Assembly: GCF_009664975.1 (NCBI RefSeq)
Contig: NZ_WJXB01000024.1
Span: 1 to 45,797, forward strand
Direction: 5' to 3'
DNA from: Paenibacillus monticola
GTDB lineage: Bacteria > Bacillota > Bacilli > Paenibacillales > Paenibacillaceae
DNA length: 45,797 nt
A program made the position numbers and the translations under genes. Below are positions 23,216 through 32,664 of the stretch, in pieces. The notes under the pieces were generated by a model that saw only the letters and a program-made list of their open reading frames with translations, searched no databases and was not told where the DNA came from. How positions within the stretch are numbered: position 1 is the first letter of the stretch; each line of letters opens with the position of its first letter.

Positions 23216-25288
23216 TTAATTCATCCACCACCGTTTAATATCATTCCACAAGGAATGATCCTCCTTGAGTGGAGCTGTTATGTTTTGGGAGCCCTCGGCA
23301 GCAGGATCAGAACTCTCACCTTCGCCATGCTGATCGCAGTATTCGGTAGGTTCCGTGCCGCTGATGAAGGTCTCCAGCTCCTTCGTAGGACATGCTGCCG
23401 TAGCCAGTTTACCGGATTGTGGATTCACATACACACTGACGACGCCGTCAGGTATCGGGAAAATTTTGGGCGGAATACTCTCCAGCGCCTTTTCGGTAAA
23501 TTGGGCAAAAATTGGAGCTGCCCGCCGTCCATCAGCTGTGGCAATATTCCGTCCTTTGTCATATCCCACCCAGACTGCAGTGGAGAGCTCCGGTGTGAAG
23601 CCGACCATCCAGCCGTCGGTGTCAGTAGTGCCAGTCTTCCCGGCGACAGGACGCTTAATTATGGAGGCTACACGGTTACCCGTTCCCCCAGATTCGAATA
23701 CACCTTCCATCAGCCGAGTTAATACATAGGCAGCTGCAGGCTCGACGACAGTCTCTCCTTGCAGTTGCGGAGCTTCATATAGAATATTATCCTGGGCATC
23801 AGTGATCTTCAGGATAGCGGTAGTGGGCATTTTCACACCTCCATCCCCGATTACAGCAAAGGCTGCGGCCATTTCTAGCGGACTGACGGGAGAGGTGCCA
23901 AGTGCTAATGAAGGCACACTCTGAAGTGGGCTGTCGATTCCCATTTTGGCAGCCATTGCAGCCACCTTCTCCGCGCCCACCTTCATAATTGTATTGACGG
24001 CATAGATATTGTCGGAAGCCGCTATAGCCTGGCGCATATTGATCTCACCGAGATATTTGTCACCAAAATTTTTGGGCTGATAGGTTTTGCGGTTGTTATC
24101 GTAGTGAAAAAGTGTTGGCTCGCTATTGAAGACGGAGAGGCCAGTCATCACTTTGGAAGAGAGCGCGGTCAAATACATGATCGGCTTAAAGGATGAACCC
24201 GGCTGGCGTGTTGTCGCCAGAGCATGATTGAACTGGTTAGCACGATAATTGGTACCACCGACCATTGCTTTGATATACCCAGTACGGGGATCTATGGATA
24301 CAAGCGCTGTCTCCAGTTCGCTGCTCGAATCCATTCCTTGCTCGACAGCGGTTTCCGCAGCCTGTTGCATATCGGGATCAAGGGTGGTGTAAACCTTCAG
24401 TCCACCTTGGTCCAGCTCATCACTGCTGATGTGCAGTGAGTCTATTGCAAGGTTGCGTACATAATCGCGGAAATAGGGTGCAGTAACGGTAGTATCTTTT
24501 TCTCCTTGCGGCTTGAAGCTCAAATTCTCCTGTACGGCTTTCTCCGCTGCCGATTGTGTAATCTCACCCAGATCAGCCATGACGGATAGGATGATACCTT
24601 GGCGCTTTTTGGCATTATCCATATGGTTATAGGGCGAATAGTAGGTAGGCCCTTTTGGAATGCCGGCCAGCATGGCGCTCTCGGCAAGGTCTAAGTCTGC
24701 TGCGGCTTTGCCGAAATACATCCGGGCCGCGGCTTCAATGCCGTAGGCCCCGTGACCGTAATAAATTTCATTTAAATACATGTTTAGAATTTCATCCTTG
24801 CTGTATTTCATTTCAAGCTGCATTGTGTATACAGCTTCCTTAGCTTTGCGTGTCCACGTCTTCTCGTGGGAGAGGTAAAGATTGCGCGCAAGCTGTTGGG
24901 TCAATGTGCTGGCCCCTTGTGTACGGTTCCCTTCCTCCAGATTAACGAGCACAGCGCGGCCCATGCCCAGCAGGTCAAAGCCAGCATGATCATAAAATTT
25001 GCGATCCTCTACTGCGAGCGTAGCCTGAATGAGTAGCGGGGAGATTTGGCTCAACTCGACCGGATCACGGCTGCGCCCATCAGAAGTGAACGTGGCTAAT
25101 ACGTTACCCCGGGAGTCGAGCAGCTTGGAGCGGATATCATCTCCGATTGGAGGCAGCTCTTTCTGATATAGGTAACCAAGCAGAGCTCCGGCAGCCAGTA
25201 GTAGTAGGACAATCATAGCGGCCAGCAGCCGGAACATCCGACGTAGGCGGTGTTTGCGCACCGGTGGATTAGCGGAATCACTCGACAT
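23216..25288 (-). CDS. pbpG: Class A penicillin-binding protein (PbpF/PbpG type)
   Basis: Bifunctional peptidoglycan synthase, 690 aa, the length of B. subtilis PBP2d. A cytoplasmic basic tail and membrane anchor (residues 20-41) precede the GT51 glycosyltransferase domain (catalytic Glu94 in AVEDRKFYDH; TLTQQLARN at 128-136). The transpeptidase domain has SSFK (Ser365/Lys368), SDN (425-427) and KTG (551-553). The C-terminus is short and acidic. PbpF/PbpG homologues act in spore peptidoglycan; linkage to ywhD supports PbpG, but vegetative PBP1 paralogues cannot be excluded. I did not find a convincing SigF/SigG promoter. Confidence 0.9.
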   Translation of the reverse strand: MSSDSANPPVRKHRLRRMFRLLAAMIVLLLLAAGALLGYLYQKELPPIGDDIRSKLLDSRGNVLATFTSDGRSRDPVELSQISPLLIQATLAVEDRKFYDHAGFDLLGMGRAVLVNLEEGNRTQGASTLTQQLARNLYLSHEKTWTRKAKEAVYTMQLEMKYSKDEILNMYLNEIYYGHGAYGIEAAARMYFGKAAADLDLAESAMLAGIPKGPTYYSPYNHMDNAKKRQGIILSVMADLGEITQSAAEKAVQENLSFKPQGEKDTTVTAPYFRDYVRNLAIDSLHISSDELDQGGLKVYTTLDPDMQQAAETAVEQGMDSSSELETALVSIDPRTGYIKAMVGGTNYRANQFNHALATTRQPGSSFKPIMYLTALSSKVMTGLSVFNSEPTLFHYDNNRKTYQPKNFGDKYLGEINMRQAIAASDNIYAVNTIMKVGAEKVAAMAAKMGIDSPLQSVPSLALGTSPVSPLEMAAAFAVIGDGGVKMPTTAILKITDAQDNILYEAPQLQGETVVEPAAAYVLTRLMEGVFESGGTGNRVASIIKRPVAGKTGTTDTDGWMVGFTPELSTAVWVGYDKGRNIATADGRRAAPIFAQFTEKALESIPPKIFPIPDGVVSVYVNPQSGKLATAACPTKELETFISGTEPTEYCDQHGEGESSDPAAEGSQNITAPLKEDHSLWNDIKRWWMN

Positions 25289-25538
25289 GGCACAATCTCC
25301 TTTCTCGCTTCTAGAAACAGACTATTAATGTATACAATCCTTGCTGAAAGTTGGGAATGATCTATTCACCTTCATTATGGGGAAGGAAGAGTAAGGATAT
25401 TCATACGGATGATTCTGAGGTTTGGTAAAAAAATTGTTTCCATTCTGAGACTGTTTACGGTAGATATACTAGTACTCCGAAGGGTATAACTGAGTAGTGA
25501 TTCTTAGAACGGGTATAAATATACTAGGAGGTGCCATC

Positions 25539-26720
25539 ATGAATTGGACACAAAAGATGTACAAAACAACATTAGTTCTCCTTTCAGTCGGTCTTTTAGC
25601 TTTCTCGGGCTGGGGAACAGCGGCTTCGACCGCACAGGCAGCAAATGCTGCTGTACCGGCTTGCGGGAGTGGTGATCATGGATTGCTGAAGGGATTACAG
25701 GACAAGCATTCAGGAGACGGGAGCACGCCGCTAAGCTTTTCCGACATTCAGTTTCTAAACGCTGATATAGGCCGGGCCGCAGGCAACGGTTTTATGATAG
25801 GAACCTCGGATGGAGGTTGCCATTTTCAGGAGATTTATCAAGGGCAGTGGAGCTTTGCACAGATCGATTTTCCCGATAATGTACACGGCTGGGCACTTGC
25901 TTCCGCGGGAGATGGGCAGGCTCAATATTTAATTCGTACTACGGATGGGGGTTCTACCTGGAAACGGCTGTCTAACAAGGCTGTGAGCTTTGAAAGAATT
26001 GACTTTATGGATAGCAAGAACGGCTTTGGCTATAATCGGGCTTCAACATATTACACCAAGGACGCAGGACTAAGCTGGAGCCAAATTTCGACTCCGGCCA
26101 ATACACGGGGCGCATATTTCAGCAGCCGTAACACAGGCTGGGCAGTTGTGATCGCGCCAGGGACCGGTTACCGGGTGATGAAGACAGCAGATGGTGGGGC
26201 TACTTGGCATCTTTCACTGAAGGCAAACTTTACTGACCCTGAGTTTGGGCAAGTGTATGCGAAGGGTAACCAGGTATATGTAGTGTTGTATGGCGGATCG
26301 GGTATGTCACAGACATCGTATTCGCTATATGCCAGCGCGAACATGGGTGGTAGCTGGAATCGTGTGATCGCTGAGGAGACTGCTGGAGGCGGTCCAGCAC
26401 CGGGCAGCGGGCCGGCTCAGTTTAAGTCTGGACCCGCATCTGGCAAACCGGGGAATCTGGAGCTGGTTGGAAGCAACACAGCTTTTCTGGTTGGTTTCTC
26501 ACCAGCAGGGGAGAAGGTTGCAGTTGGACGTTCATATAACGGCGGCAAGCAGTGGACTAATCTTCCTGCCATTGTTGGCTATGAGGGCGTAATCTCCTTC
26601 ACCAGTAACAAGGAAGGCTGGCTCGCTGCCAAAGGGTACGAGAATTCGTCTCTTTATATTACCGAGGACGGCGGAGCAACTTGGCAGCTTAAGTTTACCT
26701 TTAAGGTAACGAATCAGTAA
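25539..26720 (+). CDS. Secreted beta-propeller protein with Asp-box repeats
   Basis: 393 aa with a signal peptide ending near AQAANA (about residue 35). The mature part has five or six Asp-box (BNR) repeats of the form S/TxDGGxTW: TTDGGSTW, TKDAGLSW, TADGGATW, ANMGGSW, YNGGKQW, TEDGGATW. This indicates a sialidase-like or YCF48-like six-bladed propeller outside the cell; there is no catalytic sialidase motif, so binding is more likely than hydrolysis. A flexible Gly/Pro/Ser insertion lies before the fifth repeat. I start at ATG 25539, 6 bp after AGGAGGT, rather than at the open-frame start 25497. It is a single gene with its own terminator. Confidence 0.82.
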   Translation: MNWTQKMYKTTLVLLSVGLLAFSGWGTAASTAQAANAAVPACGSGDHGLLKGLQDKHSGDGSTPLSFSDIQFLNADIGRAAGNGFMIGTSDGGCHFQEIYQGQWSFAQIDFPDNVHGWALASAGDGQAQYLIRTTDGGSTWKRLSNKAVSFERIDFMDSKNGFGYNRASTYYTKDAGLSWSQISTPANTRGAYFSSRNTGWAVVIAPGTGYRVMKTADGGATWHLSLKANFTDPEFGQVYAKGNQVYVVLYGGSGMSQTSYSLYASANMGGSWNRVIAEETAGGGPAPGSGPAQFKSGPASGKPGNLELVGSNTAFLVGFSPAGEKVAVGRSYNGGKQWTNLPAIVGYEGVISFTSNKEGWLAAKGYENSSLYITEDGGATWQLKFTFKVTNQ

Positions 26721-26737
26721 AAGGTTAAAGGAATCAC

Positions 26738-26789
26738 AAAAAGGGCTGCTAAAGGGACTCAAGTCCCTTATTCAAAAGCAGCCCTTTTT
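26738..26789 (+). terminator. Terminator of the Asp-box gene
   Basis: AAAAAGGGCTGCT/AGCAGCCCTTTTT with an inner stem AAGGGACT/AGTCCCTT. Confidence 0.9.
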
Positions 26790-26899
26790 GCGGTTTATCC
26801 AGTGTAATTTTAAACATCTATATGTTAAAATTTCATGTACTATATGAATTTTTATATTCTAAAATAAGACGTGCACCGCACATTTAGGAGGAATTCAGA

Positions 26900-27757
26900 A
26901 TGTCCTTTCGCGTATCGGCAGTACAATATCATCTGCATACGATATCCTCTTTCGAGGAGTTTGCAACTGAATGCGAACATTATATAAAGACTGCTGAGGA
27001 ATTCGGGTCTGAATTCATTTTATTCCCGGAATTTCTGACCACTCAGCTGATGTCCATTGGAGACATGCAGGGAAATGCACTGGGTATTGAAGACCTTCCA
27101 CAATTTACAGATCGATACCGAGAGATGTTCTCCGGTTTTGCTTCCAAATACAATCTACACATCATTGGCGGGACCCATGTGTTGCGCAGGAATGACAAGC
27201 TGTACAATGTAGCACATTTATTTTATCCTGACGGAACCATTGCTGAGCAAGCCAAACTGCATATCACGCCAGCGGAGGTAAAGGGTTGGAATATGGGCGC
27301 AGGCGAAGAACTCCAGGTGTTCGAGACCAGTAAGGGGACTGTCGCGATGCTGACCTGCTATGATATGGAATTCCCGGAAATTGTGCGTATGGCCAGAGCT
27401 AAGGGTGCAGATGTAATTTTTTGTCCCTCCTGTACTGATGATCGTCATGGCTTTCATAGGGTCAGATATAGCAGCCATGCCCGTGCAATCGAAAATCAGG
27501 TTTACGTAGTGCTGACGTCTACTGTAGGCTCACTACCGACAGTAGACTTGATGCGTGCAAATTTCGGCCAAGCGGCAATTATAACTCCCAATGATATACC
27601 GTTTCCTCCAATGGGACTGTTGGCAGAAGGCGAAATTAATAATGATATGATTATTACAGCTGATCTGGACCTGAAGCTGTTGTACCGCGTTCGTGAACAC
27701 GGATCAGTAACGACGTGGCGAGACCGGAGAACAGATCTTTACACAGATTGGAAGTAG
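26900..27757 (+). CDS. Carbon-nitrogen hydrolase (nitrilase superfamily)
   Basis: 285 aa with the complete nitrilase triad: Glu44 (LFPEFL), Lys119 (AKLHITP) and Cys153 (LTCYDMEFPE). It hydrolyses amides or related C-N bonds in the cytosol; the substrate is not readable. AGGAGG precedes ATG 26900 at good spacing. The next gene, a GNAT acetyltransferase, follows 14 bp later. In B. subtilis YhcX these two activities form one polypeptide, with the GNAT half first, so the pair here looks like a split version acting in one pathway. Confidence 0.9.
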   Translation: MSFRVSAVQYHLHTISSFEEFATECEHYIKTAEEFGSEFILFPEFLTTQLMSIGDMQGNALGIEDLPQFTDRYREMFSGFASKYNLHIIGGTHVLRRNDKLYNVAHLFYPDGTIAEQAKLHITPAEVKGWNMGAGEELQVFETSKGTVAMLTCYDMEFPEIVRMARAKGADVIFCPSCTDDRHGFHRVRYSSHARAIENQVYVVLTSTVGSLPTVDLMRANFGQAAIITPNDIPFPPMGLLAEGEINNDMIITADLDLKLLYRVREHGSVTTWRDRRTDLYTDWK

Positions 27758-27771
27758 ACCGGGGGATGGGA

Positions 27772-28434
27772 ATGTATTATAAAACTTTTTACGCATTTGA
27801 CCTCAAAACTCCGGTGCCTGCTATAATCCGCAACTACACGGAGCAAGATTTTGCAGAGCTGATATTGGTTCAGTCCGAAGCTTTCCCGCCTCCATATTCT
27901 TCCGAATTGTGGTGGAACCGTGAACAGCTGCGCAATCATATATCGCTTTTTCCTGAAGGTGCATTGTGTGTGGAGGTCAATGGGGAACTGGCGGGCTCAG
28001 TGACGGGTCTGAAGATTGATTTCAATCCAGCTGACATAGCGCATACCTGGTCGAAAGTTACAGCTGACGGGTATATTACCACCCATGAACCGGATGGGGA
28101 TACATTATACATCGCCGATCTGTGCGTACGCCCCAAATACCGTAAGCTTGGACTTGGCAAAGAACTGGTGCAATCCCTGTATCACGTAGTGGTAGAGCAG
28201 AAGCTCGAACGGCTGCTGGGGGCAGGGAGAATGCCTGGATATTATAAGCAGGCCTTTCAAATGTCAGCAGAGCAATACTTGGAGCGGGTCGTCACCGGTG
28301 AATTAGTCGATCCCGTTATATCTTTCCTGCTGCGCTGCGGGCGAATTCCATTAGGCGTTATAGCGAATTATCTTGAGGACGAGGAATCTTGCAACTATGC
28401 AGCACTTATGGAATGGCATAATCCTTTTTATTAG
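27772..28434 (+). CDS. GNAT N-acetyltransferase paired with the nitrilase
   Basis: 220 aa GNAT: N-terminal AIIRNYTEQDFAELILVQSEAFPPPY, strand GALCVEVNGELAGSVTG, then LYIADLCVRPKYRKLGLGKELVQSLY (R/QxxGxG/A acetyl-CoA loop) and a long C-terminal region (GRMPGYYKQ...EQYLERVVTGELVDPV) typical of the GNAT half of YhcX-like proteins. I start at ATG 27772, 6 bp after a G-rich ribosome site; the open frame extends to 27715 inside the nitrilase gene. Likely an operon with the nitrilase. Confidence 0.85.
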   Translation: MYYKTFYAFDLKTPVPAIIRNYTEQDFAELILVQSEAFPPPYSSELWWNREQLRNHISLFPEGALCVEVNGELAGSVTGLKIDFNPADIAHTWSKVTADGYITTHEPDGDTLYIADLCVRPKYRKLGLGKELVQSLYHVVVEQKLERLLGAGRMPGYYKQAFQMSAEQYLERVVTGELVDPVISFLLRCGRIPLGVIANYLEDEESCNYAALMEWHNPFY

Positions 28435-28733
28435 GGGTATTAGTATGGGGTATAAATACAAGCCTTATTGCAGACTTTCTGACCCGCTAATATGCAGTTC
28501 TGGATATTAAGCCGGAAGTGGGGGGCATGGTAGATCGACTGCGGGTACCGGGCAGAAATTGCTTTATTCCCACTATAACCGTCCCTTACCTGCTAAATGG
28601 GATTGAATTGCTCTCTTGAACTGGATATAGTGTACAATGGGAAAGCAAATATGCCTTTGGTCAAAGATATGAAAGTATAAACTTCCGCAACGCTGTTTCT
28701 TCTTGTGCAGAGGCTTGCAGAATGGAGGGACAT

Positions 28734-29180
28734 ATGATACCTGAAATAGAGTCTGACAAATATGGGGTTTCTGTTACACTCGTGAGCCTTCAGGATGGGC
28801 AACAGCATGTTTTGAATGTGGCTGGAGAAGTAATAACCAAAGGATCACAGATGTACATTCGGTATGAGGAAACGGAACAGGGACCTCAAGGAGAAGACAG
28901 TTCTGTCCGAACAACTATAAAGATTGCAGGCAATGAACTAAAGCTGATCCGACACGGCGCGGTACAGTCCGAGCAGACCTTCCAATCGGGTAACCGCTTG
29001 CCGGGTTTCTACCGTTCAGCTTATACGCAGTTCAACCTATCTACAGAAACCCGAAAGCTGGAAATAGTGCGTGACGGACGCTCACTGACAGTTACGTGGG
29101 ATTATGATCTGTATGTATACGAGGAGTTGTCAGGTCAGTTCGCTATCAGTTTGCATATACAGGAGGAACTTAAATTATGA
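28734..29180 (+). CDS. ywiB: DUF1934 (YwiB family) beta-barrel protein
   Basis: 148 aa, all-beta, with alternating short strands (VSVTLVSLQDGQQ, MYIRYEETEQG, TIKIAGNELKLIRHG, LEIVRDGRSLTVTWDYDLYV) characteristic of the DUF1934/YwiB lipocalin-like barrel. Function unknown. GGAGGGA (28724-28730) supports ATG 28734 rather than ATG 28722. It overlaps argS by 4 bp (ATGA), the same ywiB-argS arrangement as in Bacillus, so translation of the two is probably coupled. A TACAAT (28633-28638) lies upstream without a well-spaced -35. The gap 28435-28733 otherwise shows nothing. Confidence 0.88.
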   Translation: MIPEIESDKYGVSVTLVSLQDGQQHVLNVAGEVITKGSQMYIRYEETEQGPQGEDSSVRTTIKIAGNELKLIRHGAVQSEQTFQSGNRLPGFYRSAYTQFNLSTETRKLEIVRDGRSLTVTWDYDLYVYEELSGQFAISLHIQEELKL

Positions 29181-30862
29181 CACATAGTAAAGATCCGTTA
29201 GAGCTTATTAATGAACGGGTGAAAGAAGTTATTGCCGATGCAATAGTTGCTGCCGGTTTGGTAACTCGCGAAGAGCTTCCGGCAATCGTGCTGGAAGTGC
29301 CAAAGGACAAAGCCCATGGTGATTTGGCTACTAATGCCGCCATGCAGCTTACCAAAATTGCCAAGCGCAATCCACGCCAAATCGCCGAAGCTATTATAGA
29401 GCATTTGGATACCAGCGGTGCTACTTTTGAAAAAGCTGAAATCGCTGGACCGGGCTTCATCAACTTTACGCTGTCCAAGCATTACTTGTATCCTGTGATT
29501 AACCGGGTGGCCGAGCAAGGTGAAGATTATGGTCGAGTGGATATAGGTCATGGGCAAAAGGTTGAGGTGGAGTTTGTCAGTGCTAATCCAACGGGTAGCC
29601 TTCATTTAGGCCACGCTCGTGGTGCCGCTGTTGGGGATGTACTCTGCAATGTTCTGGATTTCGCAGGCTACAAAGTGACGCGTGAGTATTATATTAACGA
29701 CGCAGGTAACCAGGTCGCCAATCTGTGCAAGTCGATCGAGACCCGTTATTTACAGGAACTGGGCCAGCCGGCAGAGATGCCTGAAGATGGTTACCATGGC
29801 GAAGATATCAAGGGCTTTGCCAGAGAACTTGTGGCTGAGAAAGGCGAAACCTTGCTTGCGATGACTCCCGGAGACCGCGCAGCATTCTTCCGTACCTATG
29901 GATTGAACAAAGAGCTCGACAAAATCAAGCGGGATCTAGGTCTTTTTCGTGTCTCCTTCGATATTTGGTTCAGTGAAACCTCGCTTTATGAGAATGGAGA
30001 AGTACTCCGTTCGCTCGATGAGCTGCGTGAACGTGGAGAAGTGTACGAGCAGGAGGGCGCAACCTGGCTGCAGACGACCAAATACGGTGACGATAAAGAC
30101 CGTGTGCTGATCAAAAATGATGGAACCTACACGTATCTCACACCAGACATTGCTTATCACAGCGATAAATATGGTCGTGGTTACGATAGAATGATTAACA
30201 TTTGGGGTGCCGATCACCACGGCTATATCCCACGAATGAAAGCGGCGATGTCCGCGCTCGGTAATGATCCCGACAAGCTGGTTGTATTAATCGCCCAGAT
30301 GGTTAGTCTGTTCCAGAATGGTGAGAAGGTCAAAATGTCCAAACGAACGGGTAAAGCAGTGACTATGGAGGATTTGATGGAGGAAGTCGGCCTTGATGCG
30401 ATGCGTTATTTCTTCACCATGCGCAGCATGGATTCCCACCTTGATTTCGATATGGATCTAGCGATCTCTACTTCTAATGAGAACCCTGTGTTCTATGTTC
30501 AGTATGCGCACGCGCGTATCTGCAGTATCTTCCGTCAGGCAGAGGAGCAAGGCGTAACGTTGCCGGACTACTCTGAGCTTGATTTCACTAAGCTGACAGC
30601 TGTTCATGAATATGACTTATTGCGCAAAATCGGCGAACTGCCAGCAGAAATCACTATCGCGGCTGAAGGTTATGCACCACATCGTCTGGTTCGTTACGTT
30701 TACGATCTGTCCGCGCTTTTCCATAGCTATTACAAAGCAGAGCGTGTAATTACCGAAGATGCTGCTCAGACCGTAGCGCGACTTGCCTTGCTAGGTGCAA
30801 CACGTACCGCAATTGCCAATGTTCTGCGTCTTATCGGTGTATCTGCTCCTGATCGCATGTAA
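29177..30862 (+). CDS. argS: Arginyl-tRNA synthetase
   Basis: Class I synthetase for tRNA-Arg, 561 aa. The N-terminal Add-1 domain (1-115) binds the tRNA D-loop; the HIGH motif is HLGH (143-146) after SANPTGS; the KMSKS-like loop is KMSKRTGK (about 386); and the C-terminal DALR anticodon domain ends with ARLALLGATRTAIANVLRLIGV. The 4-bp overlap with ywiB places both in one transcript. There is no T-box in the upstream region. A terminator follows. Confidence 0.97.
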   Translation: MTHSKDPLELINERVKEVIADAIVAAGLVTREELPAIVLEVPKDKAHGDLATNAAMQLTKIAKRNPRQIAEAIIEHLDTSGATFEKAEIAGPGFINFTLSKHYLYPVINRVAEQGEDYGRVDIGHGQKVEVEFVSANPTGSLHLGHARGAAVGDVLCNVLDFAGYKVTREYYINDAGNQVANLCKSIETRYLQELGQPAEMPEDGYHGEDIKGFARELVAEKGETLLAMTPGDRAAFFRTYGLNKELDKIKRDLGLFRVSFDIWFSETSLYENGEVLRSLDELRERGEVYEQEGATWLQTTKYGDDKDRVLIKNDGTYTYLTPDIAYHSDKYGRGYDRMINIWGADHHGYIPRMKAAMSALGNDPDKLVVLIAQMVSLFQNGEKVKMSKRTGKAVTMEDLMEEVGLDAMRYFFTMRSMDSHLDFDMDLAISTSNENPVFYVQYAHARICSIFRQAEEQGVTLPDYSELDFTKLTAVHEYDLLRKIGELPAEITIAAEGYAPHRLVRYVYDLSALFHSYYKAERVITEDAAQTVARLALLGATRTAIANVLRLIGVSAPDRM

Positions 30863-30881
30863 TCCATATTACTGTAATAAT

Positions 30882-30916
30882 AAATCCGCCTTCCGGTTTC
30901 TGGGGGGCGGATTTTT
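30882..30916 (+). terminator. argS terminator
   Basis: AAATCCGCC/GGCGGATTT followed by TTTTT, 20 bp after argS. Confidence 0.88.
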
Positions 30917-30970
30917 AAATTGTCCCGGTGAACAACGCCGGGACAGAAAGAACCCTGCTCACGCCGAGAA

Positions 30971-32176
30971 TTACACGTTCGCGGAGGAACCCCGCTTGGC
31001 CCTTGCGCCTGCTCTCAGCAGGCGCAGGGCATCGGCAGCGCCGCCGCCCAAGGAGGCACGGCGCTGGCCCTTGCGCAGCAGCACCGGTGATGAGCTGCGG
31101 CGCAGGAGCAGCTTCAGCTCCCTTGGCGTGAGCCCTGGTCGCAGGCCGAGCAACAGGGCAGCAGCTCCCGTAACGTGAGAGGTCGCCATGGAGGTGCCGC
31201 TCATCTCCTTGTAGCCCTCTCTTAGCCAGCAGGAGGGGATGCTTTCGCCGGGTCCGTATACATCGATATAAGGACCACGGTTGCTGAAGCTGGCAACACG
31301 GTGTCTTTTATCTACGGCTCCGACAGCAATAGTCTCTGGGTAACGTGCGGGATAGTCCCCGCCACGTTTACCGTCGTTGCCGGAGGAGGCAACGATGGCA
31401 ATTCCGGCACGATAGGCTTTGATGACAACATCGTGTAGTGCCTTGCTTCTTGTCTTCATTCCAAAGCTCATATTGATAATATCGATCCTGTTCTGTACAC
31501 ACCAATCGATGCCAAGTACTATGTCTGATACATAGGCAGAGCCGCTATGATCAAAAGCTTTGACTGGATAGAGCAGCGCCCGTGGAGCTACGCCCATCAT
31601 CCCCCGAGTCCCCCCTGCCGCGGCGAGCGTTCCAGCGATGTGGGTGCCGTGTCCGTTATCATCAAGCGGTAGCATGCCGCGGTGCAGAAGATTAACGCCA
31701 GAGGCAAGTGAATGCCGCAAGTCTGGATGGCGGTAATCCGCACCCGTGTCGATTACACCTATTTTGACATGAACGCCTGTTGATCTGGACCAGGCCTGGG
31801 GAGCATGAATCGCTTTCACGCCCCACGGCATCATAGCTGTTCCGCTCTTTTCCCCAGGTGCAGCATGTATTTGTATTCGTATATCCTCTTCGATATATAG
31901 CACGTCCGCGAATCTATTCATCAGCCTTCCTATTCCGGCAGCGGGTACGAAAAAGGCCCGTATCAATGGAGAGATTTGCACCTTTCGTAACCCAGGCCGC
32001 TTCGCCTTTAGAGTCTTCCATTGTGACAGCGCTCCGGCGTACTGGCGGGCATCATTGAAGGTAACGATACGCCGCTCACCATTCTTGGGAGCAGCTGATA
32101 TTTCTTCAAGCAGCATCTGCCAAAATCCGTAATAGTCCATTTCTCTCGCCGTCCCTCCTCGGTGCCGTGCTGCCAT
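30971..32176 (-). CDS. Subtilisin-like serine protease (S8) with prodomain, no signal peptide
   Basis: 401 aa. The catalytic triad is clear: Asp143 (GVIDTGADYRHPDL), His176 (NGHGTHIAGT) and Ser329 (SGTSMATSHVTGAAALL), with the oxyanion Asn in ASSGNDG. Residues 35-105 look like an I9-type propeptide (RRIVTFND..., ending DVLYIEEDI). No signal peptide is visible, so it is cytosolic or exported by another route. The last 45 residues are Arg/Leu/Gly-rich and unusually GC-rich. Met13 (32140), after GGAGGG, is an alternative start. It is convergent with argS. Confidence 0.88.
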   Translation of the reverse strand: MAARHRGGTAREMDYYGFWQMLLEEISAAPKNGERRIVTFNDARQYAGALSQWKTLKAKRPGLRKVQISPLIRAFFVPAAGIGRLMNRFADVLYIEEDIRIQIHAAPGEKSGTAMMPWGVKAIHAPQAWSRSTGVHVKIGVIDTGADYRHPDLRHSLASGVNLLHRGMLPLDDNGHGTHIAGTLAAAGGTRGMMGVAPRALLYPVKAFDHSGSAYVSDIVLGIDWCVQNRIDIINMSFGMKTRSKALHDVVIKAYRAGIAIVASSGNDGKRGGDYPARYPETIAVGAVDKRHRVASFSNRGPYIDVYGPGESIPSCWLREGYKEMSGTSMATSHVTGAAALLLGLRPGLTPRELKLLLRRSSSPVLLRKGQRRASLGGGAADALRLLRAGARAKRGSSANV

Positions 32177-32339
32177 ATTGTATGAACAAAGGAGGGAGGA
32201 CGAATGGGAACTTGCCCTTTTTTAACGAAATGGGCTGCCCATCGTGTCAAATGACGGAGCAACACATAAAATAAACGGAAGAGAGCAAAACTCTCTTCAC
32301 AAGATCCCGTAAGGAGCCGATCCTTGGCGTGGATACAGT

Positions 32340-32475
32340 CATGCGCGGAGGTTCTTCCTCCGCCTTTCTTGAAAATATAAGAATTTATATGTTTCACACG
32401 ATAACTTATCCTTATATTTCTCGAAGAAACGGATGCCGCCTCTTTCAGAGGACGGCAAAGCCGTTTCTTCTTGAT
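32340..32475. repeat. Complex inverted-repeat region
   Basis: The 490-bp gap between the protease and rpoE contains nested palindromes: GCGGAGG-TTCTT-CCTCCGC (32345-32363); an imperfect 18-bp inverted repeat (GAAAATATAAGAAT... with ...CCTTATATTTC, 32370-32422); and a long hairpin GAAGAAACGG...CCGTTTCTTC (about 32424-32473) enclosing GCCG/CGGC and CTCT/AGAG. It codes for nothing visible. It could be an intergenic repeat element (REP/MITE-like) or a set of terminators; only a genome search can tell. Confidence 0.5.
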
Positions 32476-32561
32476 CGGTTACATAAGCATTTGCCTATGA
32501 CAGGGTGGCTTTCCCCATCGGCTAAGTCTGGTGGGGGTATTTCAATCTGCACTTACTGCTT

Positions 32562-32590
32562 TTGACTTGCAATTTGTTGGCAAATAGGTT
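32562..32590 (+). promoter_or_regulatory. Candidate rpoE promoter
   Basis: TTGACT (32562-32567) and TAGGTT (32585-32590) with a 17-bp spacer, about 75 bp before the rpoE start. The -10 is weak. Confidence 0.4.
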
Positions 32591-32664
32591 TTACTTAGGT
32601 TTGTTAATGGATATTATTGAAATAAAGCATAAAGTGAACAATGTGTGAGAGGAAGTGTCCTTTA

